Under the pieces are notes generated by a model. The model searched no databases and was not told the origin of the DNA. It worked only from the letters and a program-made list of their open reading frames with translations. A DNA stretch of 64,000 bases, from NCBI GenBank assembly GCA_052387905.1, contig JBQTIR010000020.1, positions 1 through 64,000 of the forward strand, in the 5' to 3' direction. Positions 57,351 to 64,000 of this stretch are shown one piece after another (position 1 is the first letter of the stretch; the number at the start of each line of letters is the position of its first letter). The position numbers and the translations under genes were made by a program. The DNA comes from JBQTII01 sp052387905 (GTDB lineage: Bacteria > Actinomycetota > Actinomycetes > Sporichthyales > Sporichthyaceae).

Positions 57351-59500
57351 GCGCGTTCGATCTTCCCGACCACCTCGCACCCAAAGCCGCCCCGGCACTG
57401 ATCGCGGGCGACGACCGGCACTTTGCGGCCATCGCGGCAAGCCTCGAGCGCTCGATCGCCGAGCTGTCCGGGCGTCTCGAGGTCGCGCTCAAGGCGCCGG
57501 GCGGGGCAGGGCAGGCGGCGATGGACCGGGACCTGGAGGTCCACCGCCTCAGCGCCCGGCTGCGCATCCTGCGGCGCTTCGGCCTGGACCTGTGCCTGGG
57601 GCACATGGTCAGCGCGGAGCACGCCGAGCCCGTGTACGTCGGACGGCTCGGCCTCACCGACGCCGCGGGTCGCCGACTGCTGATCGACTGGCGCTCGCCC
57701 GCGGCCGAGCCGTTCTTCGGCGCCACCCACGCCAACCCGATGGGGCTGGCCAGCCGGCGGCGGTACCGCTGGAACGCCGGGAAGATCCGCGATTACTGGG
57801 AGGAGGTGTTCACCCTCGACGGCCTCGAGGGGCACGCCGCCCTCGATGACCAGTCCGCGTTCATCGCCAGCCTGGGCACCAACCGCTCGGCGCGGATGCG
57901 CGACGTGCTGGGCACCATCGCGGCCGATCAGGACGCCATCATCCGCGCGGGATCGCGCGGGGCACTCGTCGTGGACGGCGGCCCCGGTACCGGCAAGACC
58001 GTCGTCGCGCTGCACCGCTCCGCGTACCTGCTCTACTCCGATCCGCGTCTGGGACAGGGCAGCGGGGGGGTGCTATTCGTCGGTCCGAGCCGGCCCTATC
58101 TGGCCTACGTCGCGGATGTCCTGCCCAGCCTCGGCGAGGAGGGCGTGGCGACGTGCACCCTGCGCGACCTCGTCCCCGAGGGAGCCGGAGCCGGGATCGA
58201 ATCCGACCCGGAGGTGGCCCGGCTGAAGTCGTCCGCGGACCTGGTCGGAGCCATCGAGGCGGCCGTGCGGTTCTACGAGGAGTTGCCCACGACGGCGATG
58301 ACGGTCGCCACCCCCTGGTCCGACGTCCGGCTGAGCGCGGAGGACTGGGCCGAGGCCTTCGAGGCAGCGGACCCCGGCCTGGCGCACAACGCGGCGCGCG
58401 AGGTGATCTGGGAGGCGCTGCTGACGATCCTGGTGGACAAACATGGCGACGGCGACGATGACGGCGGCGCCCCGGCCGCACTGGTCCGTAGGTCGCTGCT
58501 GCAGAACAGGGAACTGCGCACGGCCTTCAACCGCGCGTGGCCGATGATCGAGGCGGGCGACCTCGTCGCTGACCTGTGGTCGGTACCCGCCTACCTGCGC
58601 AGGTGCGCGCCGTGGCTGAGCGCCGCCGACTTGGCGACGTTGCAGCGCGCGGACGCTGCCGCCTGGACGGTGTCGGATCTGCCGTTGCTGGACGCCGCAC
58701 GTCAGCGCCTCGGTGACCCGGAGGCGGCGCGCCGGCAGCGCCGGGACACCGCCACGCTCGCTGCCGAACGCGAGGGTATGACGCGGGTTGTGGAGGCCTA
58801 CAGCGACGCTGCCGACGACGAGTACGGCGTGGGCCTGGTGACGATGCTGAGCGGCGAGGACTTCGCTGACGCCCTGGCCGACTCCGGCGGGCTGCCGAGC
58901 GCCGACCTGGACACCCTCGCGGGCCCGTTCGCGCACATCGTCGTGGACGAGGCGCAGGAATTGACCGACGCGCAGTGGCAGATGCTGCTGGCGCGCTGCC
59001 CGTCGCGCAGCTTCACGATCGTCGGGGATCGCGCCCAGGCCCGGGGTGGGTTCACCGAATCGTGGCAGGAGCGGCTTGCGCGGATCGGGCTCGACCGGAT
59101 CACCCTCGCGGCCCTGAACATCAACTACCGGACGCCGGAAGAAATTATGGCCGAGGCCGAACCGGTCATCCGGGCCGTGCTTCCCGACGCCAACGTGCCG
59201 ACCTCCGTCCGGAGTACTGGTGTCCCCGTCGTCCACGGGTCGGTTGCCGCGTTGAGCTCAATCCTCGACACCTGGCTCGGCGCCCATGCCGAGGGGATCG
59301 CCGCCGTCATCGGCGCTGCGACCTTCGCGCCGACACCGCGCGTGCGGTCACTGACCCCCGAGCTGTCCAAGGGCCTCGAGTTCGACCTGGTCGTCCTGGT
59401 CGACCCCGAATCCTTCGGCACGGGCATCGAAGGCGCCGTCGACCGCTACGTCGCCATGACGCGCGCGACGCAGCAACTCGTCATCCTCACGAGTTCCTGA
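57335..59500 (+). CDS. HelR/HelD-like RNA polymerase-associated ATPase
   Basis: This 721-residue superfamily 1 helicase-like protein has an N-terminal coiled-coil arm (residues ~25-80). Walker A is VVDGGPGTGKTVVALHRSAYLLY, Walker B is IVVDEAQELTDAQWQML, with NINYRTPEEIMAEA and a final KGLEFDLVVLVDPE...RYVAMTRATQQLV. Actinobacterial HelD/HelR bind RNA polymerase, recycle stalled complexes and can give rifamycin tolerance. The GTG 57335 gives 16-bp overlap with the GNAT gene. No rifamycin-associated element is visible upstream. Confidence 0.85.
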   Translation: MGGELSAFDLPDHLAPKAAPALIAGDDRHFAAIAASLERSIAELSGRLEVALKAPGGAGQAAMDRDLEVHRLSARLRILRRFGLDLCLGHMVSAEHAEPVYVGRLGLTDAAGRRLLIDWRSPAAEPFFGATHANPMGLASRRRYRWNAGKIRDYWEEVFTLDGLEGHAALDDQSAFIASLGTNRSARMRDVLGTIAADQDAIIRAGSRGALVVDGGPGTGKTVVALHRSAYLLYSDPRLGQGSGGVLFVGPSRPYLAYVADVLPSLGEEGVATCTLRDLVPEGAGAGIESDPEVARLKSSADLVGAIEAAVRFYEELPTTAMTVATPWSDVRLSAEDWAEAFEAADPGLAHNAAREVIWEALLTILVDKHGDGDDDGGAPAALVRRSLLQNRELRTAFNRAWPMIEAGDLVADLWSVPAYLRRCAPWLSAADLATLQRADAAAWTVSDLPLLDAARQRLGDPEAARRQRRDTATLAAEREGMTRVVEAYSDAADDEYGVGLVTMLSGEDFADALADSGGLPSADLDTLAGPFAHIVVDEAQELTDAQWQMLLARCPSRSFTIVGDRAQARGGFTESWQERLARIGLDRITLAALNINYRTPEEIMAEAEPVIRAVLPDANVPTSVRSTGVPVVHGSVAALSSILDTWLGAHAEGIAAVIGAATFAPTPRVRSLTPELSKGLEFDLVVLVDPESFGTGIEGAVDRYVAMTRATQQLVILTSS

Positions 59501-59539
59501 GCGCGCCCACGCGCGGCGAGCCGACGGCGCCGCTTGTCG

Positions 59540-59857
59540 TCACGGAACCTTGGCGGCCAACACCTCGGCCTTGAGGATTTCCGGCGGCGCGGCCAGGAGA
59601 CGCTCGGCGTTGGCCATCAGCGCCTCGGCGATCCGACCGCCCAGGTGGGCCTGGCGTGCTGCCTCGTCGGGGAAGGCGTCGACGATCCAGAACGTCGTCT
59701 CGTCGGTACGCAGCGCGAACCAGGCGATCGTGCCGGCCTCGTCGTTGGCCAGCGCGAGCGCGCTGGCCAGGAAGCCGGCGACCTCGGTGGCCGTCTCCTG
59801 CTTGGCGATCAGCTTGACGACGAGCGAGACATTCAGCGTGGGGGTGGTCGTGGTCAC
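59540..59857 (-). CDS. Antibiotic biosynthesis monooxygenase-type protein
   Basis: This 105-residue ferredoxin-like ABM domain protein (LNVSLVVKLIAKQETATEVAGF, IAWFALRTDETTFWIVDAFPDEAARQAHL) resembles YgiN-type quinol monooxygenases, which act without cofactor as dimers. GTG 59857 is preceded by AAGGAG at 5 nt. It lies downstream of the GlxA-type regulator gene on the same strand with its own upstream region. A sequence close to the regulator's palindrome lies 83 bp upstream. Confidence 0.85.
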   Translation of the reverse strand: MTTTTPTLNVSLVVKLIAKQETATEVAGFLASALALANDEAGTIAWFALRTDETTFWIVDAFPDEAARQAHLGGRIAEALMANAERLLAAPPEILKAEVLAAKVP

Positions 59858-59939
59858 GGTTTCTCCTTGCGCAACGTGGCACCCCGGGTGGGCGGCCTCA
59901 TGCCCTGAAGCTAGGTGCCGGTGGGCAACTCGGGCTAGT

Positions 59940-59951
59940 GGCGTATGCGGC
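59940..59951. promoter_or_regulatory. Second GlxA-type operator half (GGCGTATGCGGC)
   Basis: GGCGTATGCGGC matches 10 of 12 positions of the palindrome upstream of the regulator gene. It lies upstream of a -10-like TAGCTT (59908-59913, minus strand), at a position suited to an activator. The link is inferred. Confidence 0.4.
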
Positions 59952-59979
59952 AGGTTTACTATCGTTTCCGCCACCGCGC

Positions 59980-60921
59980 TCAGCCTGGGCGCGCGGCGCG
60001 ACGTTCGAGTGCTCGCAGTGTCTCGGCATTGGCGTAACCGACCCGGGCTGCGATCGCTTCGGTGCTGAGATCACTGCTGCGGCGAAGGTGTGCGGCCAGT
60101 TCGAGTCGGAGCCGATGCACGATGTCGAGCGGGCTCATGCCGAGAACCTCGCGGGTCCGACGCTCCAACGTGCGCCGACTCGTTCCGATCGCGTGCGTGA
60201 CGAGGCCGACGTCGAACGGCTCCGCCAAGTGCTCGCGGACGTGACGCTCGAAGGCGAGGACGAGTTGATCGTCGTGCTGGAGGTGGTCATAGCTGACGTA
60301 TGCCGATTGCGAGGGCCGCTCGTCGATGAGCAACAGGCGGGCGACGTGGCCGGTGAGTTCGGGGCTGATGGAGCGCAGGATCGCCAGCGCAAGGTCGATA
60401 TGGGCAAAGGCTGCGCCGGCGGTAAGCACGGGCCCGTCGGCGACCACCATCCGGTTGAGGTCGAGCCCGACCCGCGGGTAGCGGGCACGGAAGGTAGGGG
60501 TGAGGAACCACGTGGTGGTGGCGAGTCGACCGTCCAAGTGGCCCGCCTCCGCGAGCGGGAACACGCTGGTGCAGGCGGCTGCCAGTCGGGTGCGTTGCGT
60601 ATCCAGCGAACTCAGTGCCCGCACCAGCGCGCGGGTGTCCGAGTGGTCCATCGCGGCTTCGGTGGCGGGGCCGGTGAAGGCGACGATGCCGGCCGAGACC
60701 ACGACGTCGAGATCGTCGAGTTCGCGCAGGGTGCGGGTGGCCGTGATCACCATGCCGCTCGAGGTCGTGACGCGTCGGCGATTCCCGGCGATCGAGAGTT
60801 CGATGGGTGGAATGGCGGGATCAACGGCCCCACGGACGGCCTCGGCGGTGCCGATGATGTCGACGAGCGCGGCGATGGCCGCCCCCAGGCAACCGTCGAG
60901 AGCGACTAACCCGATACGCAT
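59980..60921 (-). CDS. GlxA family transcriptional regulator (DJ-1/PfpI + AraC)
   Basis: This 313-residue protein combines an N-terminal DJ-1/PfpI-like ligand domain (MRIGLVALDGCLGAA, LDVVVSAGIVAF, LAAACTSVFPLAEAG with the nucleophile-elbow cysteine) and a C-terminal AraC-type HTH pair (VTHAIGTSRRTLERRTREVLG, EAIAARVGYANAETLRALER). GlxA regulators usually activate an adjacent catabolic or redox gene. The neighbouring monooxygenase gene is the obvious candidate. ATG 60921 has TACCAT 7 nt upstream, and a 12-bp palindrome just before it. Confidence 0.9.
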   Translation of the reverse strand: MRIGLVALDGCLGAAIAALVDIIGTAEAVRGAVDPAIPPIELSIAGNRRRVTTSSGMVITATRTLRELDDLDVVVSAGIVAFTGPATEAAMDHSDTRALVRALSSLDTQRTRLAAACTSVFPLAEAGHLDGRLATTTWFLTPTFRARYPRVGLDLNRMVVADGPVLTAGAAFAHIDLALAILRSISPELTGHVARLLLIDERPSQSAYVSYDHLQHDDQLVLAFERHVREHLAEPFDVGLVTHAIGTSRRTLERRTREVLGMSPLDIVHRLRLELAAHLRRSSDLSTEAIAARVGYANAETLRALERRAARPG

Positions 60922-60928
60922 GTCGCGA

Positions 60929-60934
60929 ATGGTA
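60929..60934 (-). promoter_or_regulatory. -10 element (TACCAT) of the GlxA-type gene
   Basis: TACCAT is followed by 7 nt and ATG 60921. Confidence 0.55.
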
Positions 60935-60942
60935 ACGAACCA

Positions 60943-60954
60943 GGCGTATACGCC
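60943..60954. promoter_or_regulatory. GlxA-type operator (GGCGTATACGCC)
   Basis: A perfect 12-bp palindrome lies 8 bp upstream of the -10 box of the regulator gene. Its position inside the promoter suggests autorepression. Confidence 0.5.
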
Positions 60955-61064
60955 AGCGAGATCGCCCCAAGGCCACCCGAGCTATGCACCCCGGCTGGCA
61001 GTAAATCGTGGGGTTCCGCCGCAACTGGCGCGAACGATTCGCCGCCCTGCCACGTCCTCGGGGT

Positions 61065-62600
61065 ATGACTTCGCGTTCGCGGCTCATCGCCGCCGGCCTC
61101 GTGACCGCCGTTGGTGTGGCCGGATTGCAGTTCGTGCTGGCCGGGACCGCTCAGGCCTGCTCGTGCGTGGGCGGGCGAACGCCGGCAGACCTTGGCCCGA
61201 AGCAGGCCGCTGCCCTGGTGACGAGGACGGCGTCCACCCCGGGCGGCGACGTCGAGGTCCTGCACGCGTCCAAGAAGTCCGTGCCGGAGCTGATCTCGGG
61301 TTCGGACAACAAGCTCGGGTGCGGTCCGGACATCGAGCTGGACTCGATCTCGGCAGTGTCATTGGTCCGCGAGGACGACGACTGGGCGGTGCAGACCTGC
61401 GGCTACCTGGACCGCGACGCCACCTTCGCGGCACTTCTCGGCAAGCCGACGGCGAACGCGACCGGAACGCCGGTGGCCTGGCTCGCGGGCGGCTTCGGGG
61501 GGGCGCGCGTGGCCGCCCTGAACGCCGCCGGCGAGGTGACGGCGTGGGCCGAACCCGGTCAGGCGAGCGAGATCGCCGCCTGCCCCGGCGGCCGGCGGAT
61601 CGTGACCGCGGGCTTCGGTGTCCGGCAGCCCGGCGAGTACGTGGGGGCCGGCCCCGTCGAGGTGCTGGTGCACGACGCCCGGACCCTGCGCACTGTGCGC
61701 AAGGTCACGCTGCCCAAAACCCGCGACACCTACCCCGCAGCCCTGCGGTGCAGCGATGCGACAGGTGACCGGATCGACCTGGTGGTCAGCACCGGGGAGA
61801 ACAAGGCCGACTACCTCACGATCACCGGTGACCGGCGGCGGCGGATGGCGCTCCCCGGCCCGTTGACGGCCTCCACCGCCGTCAACGACGCCTTCGTGAT
61901 AGCCGTCGGGGAGTACCAGAAGGGACGCCTGCTGCACCTGGGGGCAACCGGCTCGTTGCGCGAGCTGCCGTCCTTCCCCGGTATCGGCATCGAGGGTGTG
62001 GTGGCGGACCCGTCCGGCAAGCGCGTGCTGGTCAACGGGTACGGCGACGAAGACGAGCGTCCGCTCTGGACAGTCGAGGTGCGGACCGGCAAGGTGCTCG
62101 GACGTCAGGACGACGGCGAGTACCAGTCGGCGATCGTGTGGCCAGCTGCTGACCGGATCCTGGTCAATGCCTTCGATGGCACGCGGCGCAGTGAGTTCGA
62201 GGTCTTCGACTCCCGCTTGCGATCGACGGCAACCTTCACCCCGGTCGTCGGAGTCGGCTACTCGCGCCTTGCCGGCGTCGAGGAACAGCTCGCCTTCTAC
62301 GGCGCCTCGGCGCGGTTCGCGGTCCAAGACCTGACCGTGGACCGCTTCCGGATTTCTCCGGAGATCCGGCTCGCCGGGGCGGACGGCTTCGTCGCCGCGC
62401 CAGGTCGATCGTTCGAGCTCCCTGCGCTACGTCCGACGTCGAAGCCGACTGCAGTCGAGATCGACACGATGCCGCTGACGAGCGGGCGAGAGACCACCAC
62501 CGGCCCCCTGGTCGGGGTCGTGGGCGGCGCAGTCGCGTTCGTCCTCGCCCTGGGGCTGGCCACACTCCTGACCTCCCGAGGCCGGCGGATCCCGCGCTGA
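61065..62600 (+). CDS. Secreted beta-propeller-like protein with C-terminal anchor
   Basis: This 511-residue exported protein has a signal peptide (LIAAGLVTAVGVAGLQFVLAG) ending at TAQACSCVGG. A propeller-like repeat domain follows (AWAEPGQASEIAACPGGRRIV, VDGSGKRVLVNGYGDED-type blades). The C-terminus is a transmembrane helix (LVGVVGGAVAFVLALGLATLL) with a basic tail, so the domain faces outside. The Cys-Ser-Cys just after the cleavage site may be lipidated or bridge. No enzyme function is recognised. ATG 61065 is preferred; a frame open from 61008 only adds a basic, unconserved head. Confidence 0.7.
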   Translation: MTSRSRLIAAGLVTAVGVAGLQFVLAGTAQACSCVGGRTPADLGPKQAAALVTRTASTPGGDVEVLHASKKSVPELISGSDNKLGCGPDIELDSISAVSLVREDDDWAVQTCGYLDRDATFAALLGKPTANATGTPVAWLAGGFGGARVAALNAAGEVTAWAEPGQASEIAACPGGRRIVTAGFGVRQPGEYVGAGPVEVLVHDARTLRTVRKVTLPKTRDTYPAALRCSDATGDRIDLVVSTGENKADYLTITGDRRRRMALPGPLTASTAVNDAFVIAVGEYQKGRLLHLGATGSLRELPSFPGIGIEGVVADPSGKRVLVNGYGDEDERPLWTVEVRTGKVLGRQDDGEYQSAIVWPAADRILVNAFDGTRRSEFEVFDSRLRSTATFTPVVGVGYSRLAGVEEQLAFYGASARFAVQDLTVDRFRISPEIRLAGADGFVAAPGRSFELPALRPTSKPTAVEIDTMPLTSGRETTTGPLVGVVGGAVAFVLALGLATLLTSRGRRIPR

Positions 62601-62649
62601 CGTGCCGGCCGCCACGTGCACGCCGGGGACGGCAGGCAGCGGCAACGCG

Positions 62650-62655
62650 CAGACT
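62650..62655 (+). promoter_or_regulatory. -10-like element (CAGACT) of the gene at 62662
   Basis: CAGACT is followed by 6 nt and ATG 62662. Confidence 0.4.
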
Positions 62656-62661
62656 GTCTCC

Positions 62662-63015
62662 ATGAGTGCGAACGACGAGTACGCGCATTACCCCGAGCCA
62701 CGCCCCGGCGCGGGAACGGTGTTCGTGATGCGCCTGAACCGCACGCAGTGGGAAGCATCCTGGCAGGAGGGCCCCGGCGTCCGAGGCCTCGACGGCCGCA
62801 AAGCCGTGGTGCTCGCCTGGGCCCGAGCTCAACCCGCCGCCGGACACGTCGTCTTCGATTGGCGAGACGACGCCTACAAACCGCTACCGATGTCAGGCCC
62901 CGTCGACGTCGGCCTGCCGCGGCGGCAGTGGAACGCAGAGAACGCCGTCTACAGCGACGTGGAGTACAACAACGAGGGCCCGGGCTGGTTCGGGCAGCCG
63001 CCCGAGACGCGGTGA
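62662..63015 (+). CDS. Hypothetical protein, 117 residues
   Basis: This small soluble protein (EYAHYPEPRPGAGTVFVMRLNR..., AGHVVFDWRDDAYKPL, NNEGPGWFGQPPETR) is rich in Trp, Tyr and Pro and has no signal peptide or known domain. An ATG at 62662 with CAGACT 6 nt upstream suggests a leaderless gene. A frame open from 62602 would add 20 low-complexity residues and is less likely. It converges with the small-ORF pair downstream. Confidence 0.55.
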   Translation: MSANDEYAHYPEPRPGAGTVFVMRLNRTQWEASWQEGPGVRGLDGRKAVVLAWARAQPAAGHVVFDWRDDAYKPLPMSGPVDVGLPRRQWNAENAVYSDVEYNNEGPGWFGQPPETR

Positions 63016-63050
63016 CTTGCCCAGACTCCATCGCCAGAACATTCTGACGT

Positions 63051-63291
63051 CTAATCAGACTGAGCTGATGTGAGCGCCGCGGCCCAGCCCTTCCTAAGAA
63101 GGGCAGTTGCCTCGATGGCGGTGAGCTCTAACCGGGTCTGGTGTGCGAGGGCTTGTTGCCAGGCGGCTTCGCTCGGTGGTCCGCCGAGGGAATCGGCCGT
63201 GGGCGGGGTGGAGCTGGCACCGAACCTGCGCGAGGTCAACCCCGAACTGTGCGGCGACCGCTTCCCACTCACGTGGGACAGAGGTGGTCAT
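63051..63291 (-). pseudogene. Small ORF with apparent internal frameshift
   Basis: From ATG 63291 one frame encodes MTTSVPREWEAVAAQFGVDL, helix-like and natural in codon use, but continues as basic shadow-like sequence to a stop at 63094. The +1 frame from about 63225 to 63051 encodes a natural Ala/Leu helix (AAWQQALAHQTRLELTAIEA...). Joined by a +1 shift near GCGCAGGTTCGG they make one protein of about 80 residues. Sequencing error, a real frameshift mutation or programmed shifting are all possible. The ATG overlaps the stop of the previous ORF (ATGA). Confidence 0.45.
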
Positions 63292-63467
63292 CCGCGGGCG
63301 CCGACCTGTTCGTGGACCCGGACGAGGGTGGCGCGCATTCGCTGTGCCCCAGCGACCTGCTCGAGGACGGCGTCGTCGCAGCGAGGCCACAGCGCATCGA
63401 TCGCGGCGATGACGTCGACGTCGAGGCCGGTGGGATCTGCGTGCGCGACAGACCGGGCCACCCACAC
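63288..63467 (-). CDS. Small 59-residue ORF after aldehyde dehydrogenase
   Basis: GTG 63467 directly follows the TGA of the aldehyde dehydrogenase gene and opens 59 codons (VWVARSVAHADPTGLDVDVI...RATLVRVHEQVGARG). The predicted protein is helical and acidic in the middle, with normal codon use. Its stop overlaps the next ATG. Tight packing on both sides supports a real operonic gene. I recognise no family. Confidence 0.5.
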   Translation of the reverse strand: MWVARSVAHADPTGLDVDVIAAIDALWPRCDDAVLEQVAGAQRMRATLVRVHEQVGARG

Positions 63468-64000
63468 TCAGTCGGCGTAGGACCCGCGCAGCAGGACCTG
63501 CTTGATCTGGGTGAACTCCAGAATCCCTTCGGCACCGCACTCACGGCCCCAGCCGGACGCGCCGACGCCACCGAATGGTTCGGTCAGCGAGCACCCCGTC
63601 ATGTTGATCGCGATCGTGCCCGTCCGCAGGCGCTTGGCCACGGCGAGCGCGTGCTCGGCGTCCGCGCTGTACACGGACGCGGCCAGCCCGTCCGGGGTGC
63701 TGTTGGCGATGCGGACCGCGTCGTCGATGCCGTCGTAGGGGATCACCACCACGATGGGACCGAACACCTCGTCCCGGGCAATGTCCATGGTCTCATCGAC
63801 ATCGCGCAGCAGCGTTGGGCTGAAGAAGTATCCGCGGTCGAGGTGCGCCGGGCGCCCCCCACCCGCTGCGACCTTGGCGCCCTGCTCCATCGCGCGGGCG
63901 AGCATCTTCTCCACCCGCACCAAAGCCCGCTCGTTGGCCAACGGACCGAAATCGTTCGACGGGTCGAACGGGTCCCCGACCTTCAGCTTGTTCCACTCGG
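63468..64000 (-). CDS. Aldehyde dehydrogenase, C-terminal part
   Basis: The last 177 codons of an NAD(P)-dependent aldehyde dehydrogenase read in from the right edge. The visible part includes WNKLKVGDPFDPSNDFGPLAN, GGRPAHLDRGYFFSPTLL, the conserved EVFGPIVVVIPY and the C-terminal FGGVGASGWGRECGAEGILEF. The catalytic Cys and Glu lie outside the window. The substrate cannot be assigned. The stop at 63468 abuts the small ORF pair. Confidence 0.93.
   Translation of the reverse strand, partial: EWNKLKVGDPFDPSNDFGPLANERALVRVEKMLARAMEQGAKVAAGGGRPAHLDRGYFFSPTLLRDVDETMDIARDEVFGPIVVVIPYDGIDDAVRIANSTPDGLAASVYSADAEHALAVAKRLRTGTIAINMTGCSLTEPFGGVGASGWGRECGAEGILEFTQIKQVLLRGSYAD

Overview
This window is about 70% GC and reads as ordinary chromosome of a filamentous-type actinobacterium (class Actinomycetes). 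The evidence is the gene content (IdeR/DtxR, a lone GroEL2-type chaperonin, DUF3263, DUF3027, DUF2530, a GpgS, a sortase-anchored LPKTG protein, an XPB-type helicase beside a WYL/helicase-associated protein), frequent GTG starts, and many -10-like hexamers placed 6-7 nt before a start codon, as in leaderless actinobacterial mRNAs. The genus cannot be fixed from sequence alone. I see no tRNA, rRNA, CRISPR array, transposase, integrase or prophage gene. No gene-free gap exceeds 300 bp.

Layout. 1-3.2 kb: 5' part of gcvP, a lipoprotein coupled to an IdeR-type regulator, and a secreted protein. 3.2-9.0 kb: a five-gene peptide ABC importer operon on the minus strand, with start/stop overlaps at three of four junctions. 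9.2-18 kb: photolyase, a truncated Hsp70-like membrane protein, a candidate independent small RNA, pdxH, a dienelactone hydrolase, citrate synthase, serC, an MFS protein and a CDF metal exporter. 18-23.2 kb: a membrane-anchored beta-propeller coupled to a methyltransferase, a degenerate M23 protein and an MFS exporter. 23.2-28.3 kb: a PadR regulator with a palindromic operator, an ABC ATPase, an FtsX-type permease and a secreted protein. 28.5-37.3 kb: Uma2-like protein, DUF2530, DUF3027, MFS, a cold-shock-domain protein and the helicase pair. 37.3-41 kb: tandem PhoX-like Tat proteins, an HD-domain protein and DUF4031. 41-47 kb: CIRCE-controlled groEL, a PPOX protein, a cold-shock protein, a threonine-synthase-family gene behind a SAM-I riboswitch, and gpgS. 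47-57 kb: a molybdopterin oxidoreductase, LytR_C, DUF3263, the LPKTG protein, a TlpA-like lipoprotein, DUF1015, CorA, an aquaporin-arsC pair and a cold-shock protein. 57-64 kb: GNAT plus a HelR/HelD-like ATPase, a monooxygenase and its likely GlxA-type regulator, a beta-propeller protein, and the C-terminal part of an aldehyde dehydrogenase followed by two small ORFs, the second apparently frameshifted.

Between genes there is unusual RNA-like and palindromic structure. Two copies (20607-20767 and 32503-32611) of a nested stem element keep the same internal loops while the stem sequences change together. A promoter-driven candidate small RNA of about 200 nt (from about 11599) carries a 12-codon ORF and a three-way-junction 3' end. 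At least four sub-families of intergenic palindromes recur across the window, one as a near-perfect 73-bp-period tandem duplication. These, together with the riboswitch in front of a threonine-synthase homologue that is not linked to hom or thrB, are the most interesting signals.
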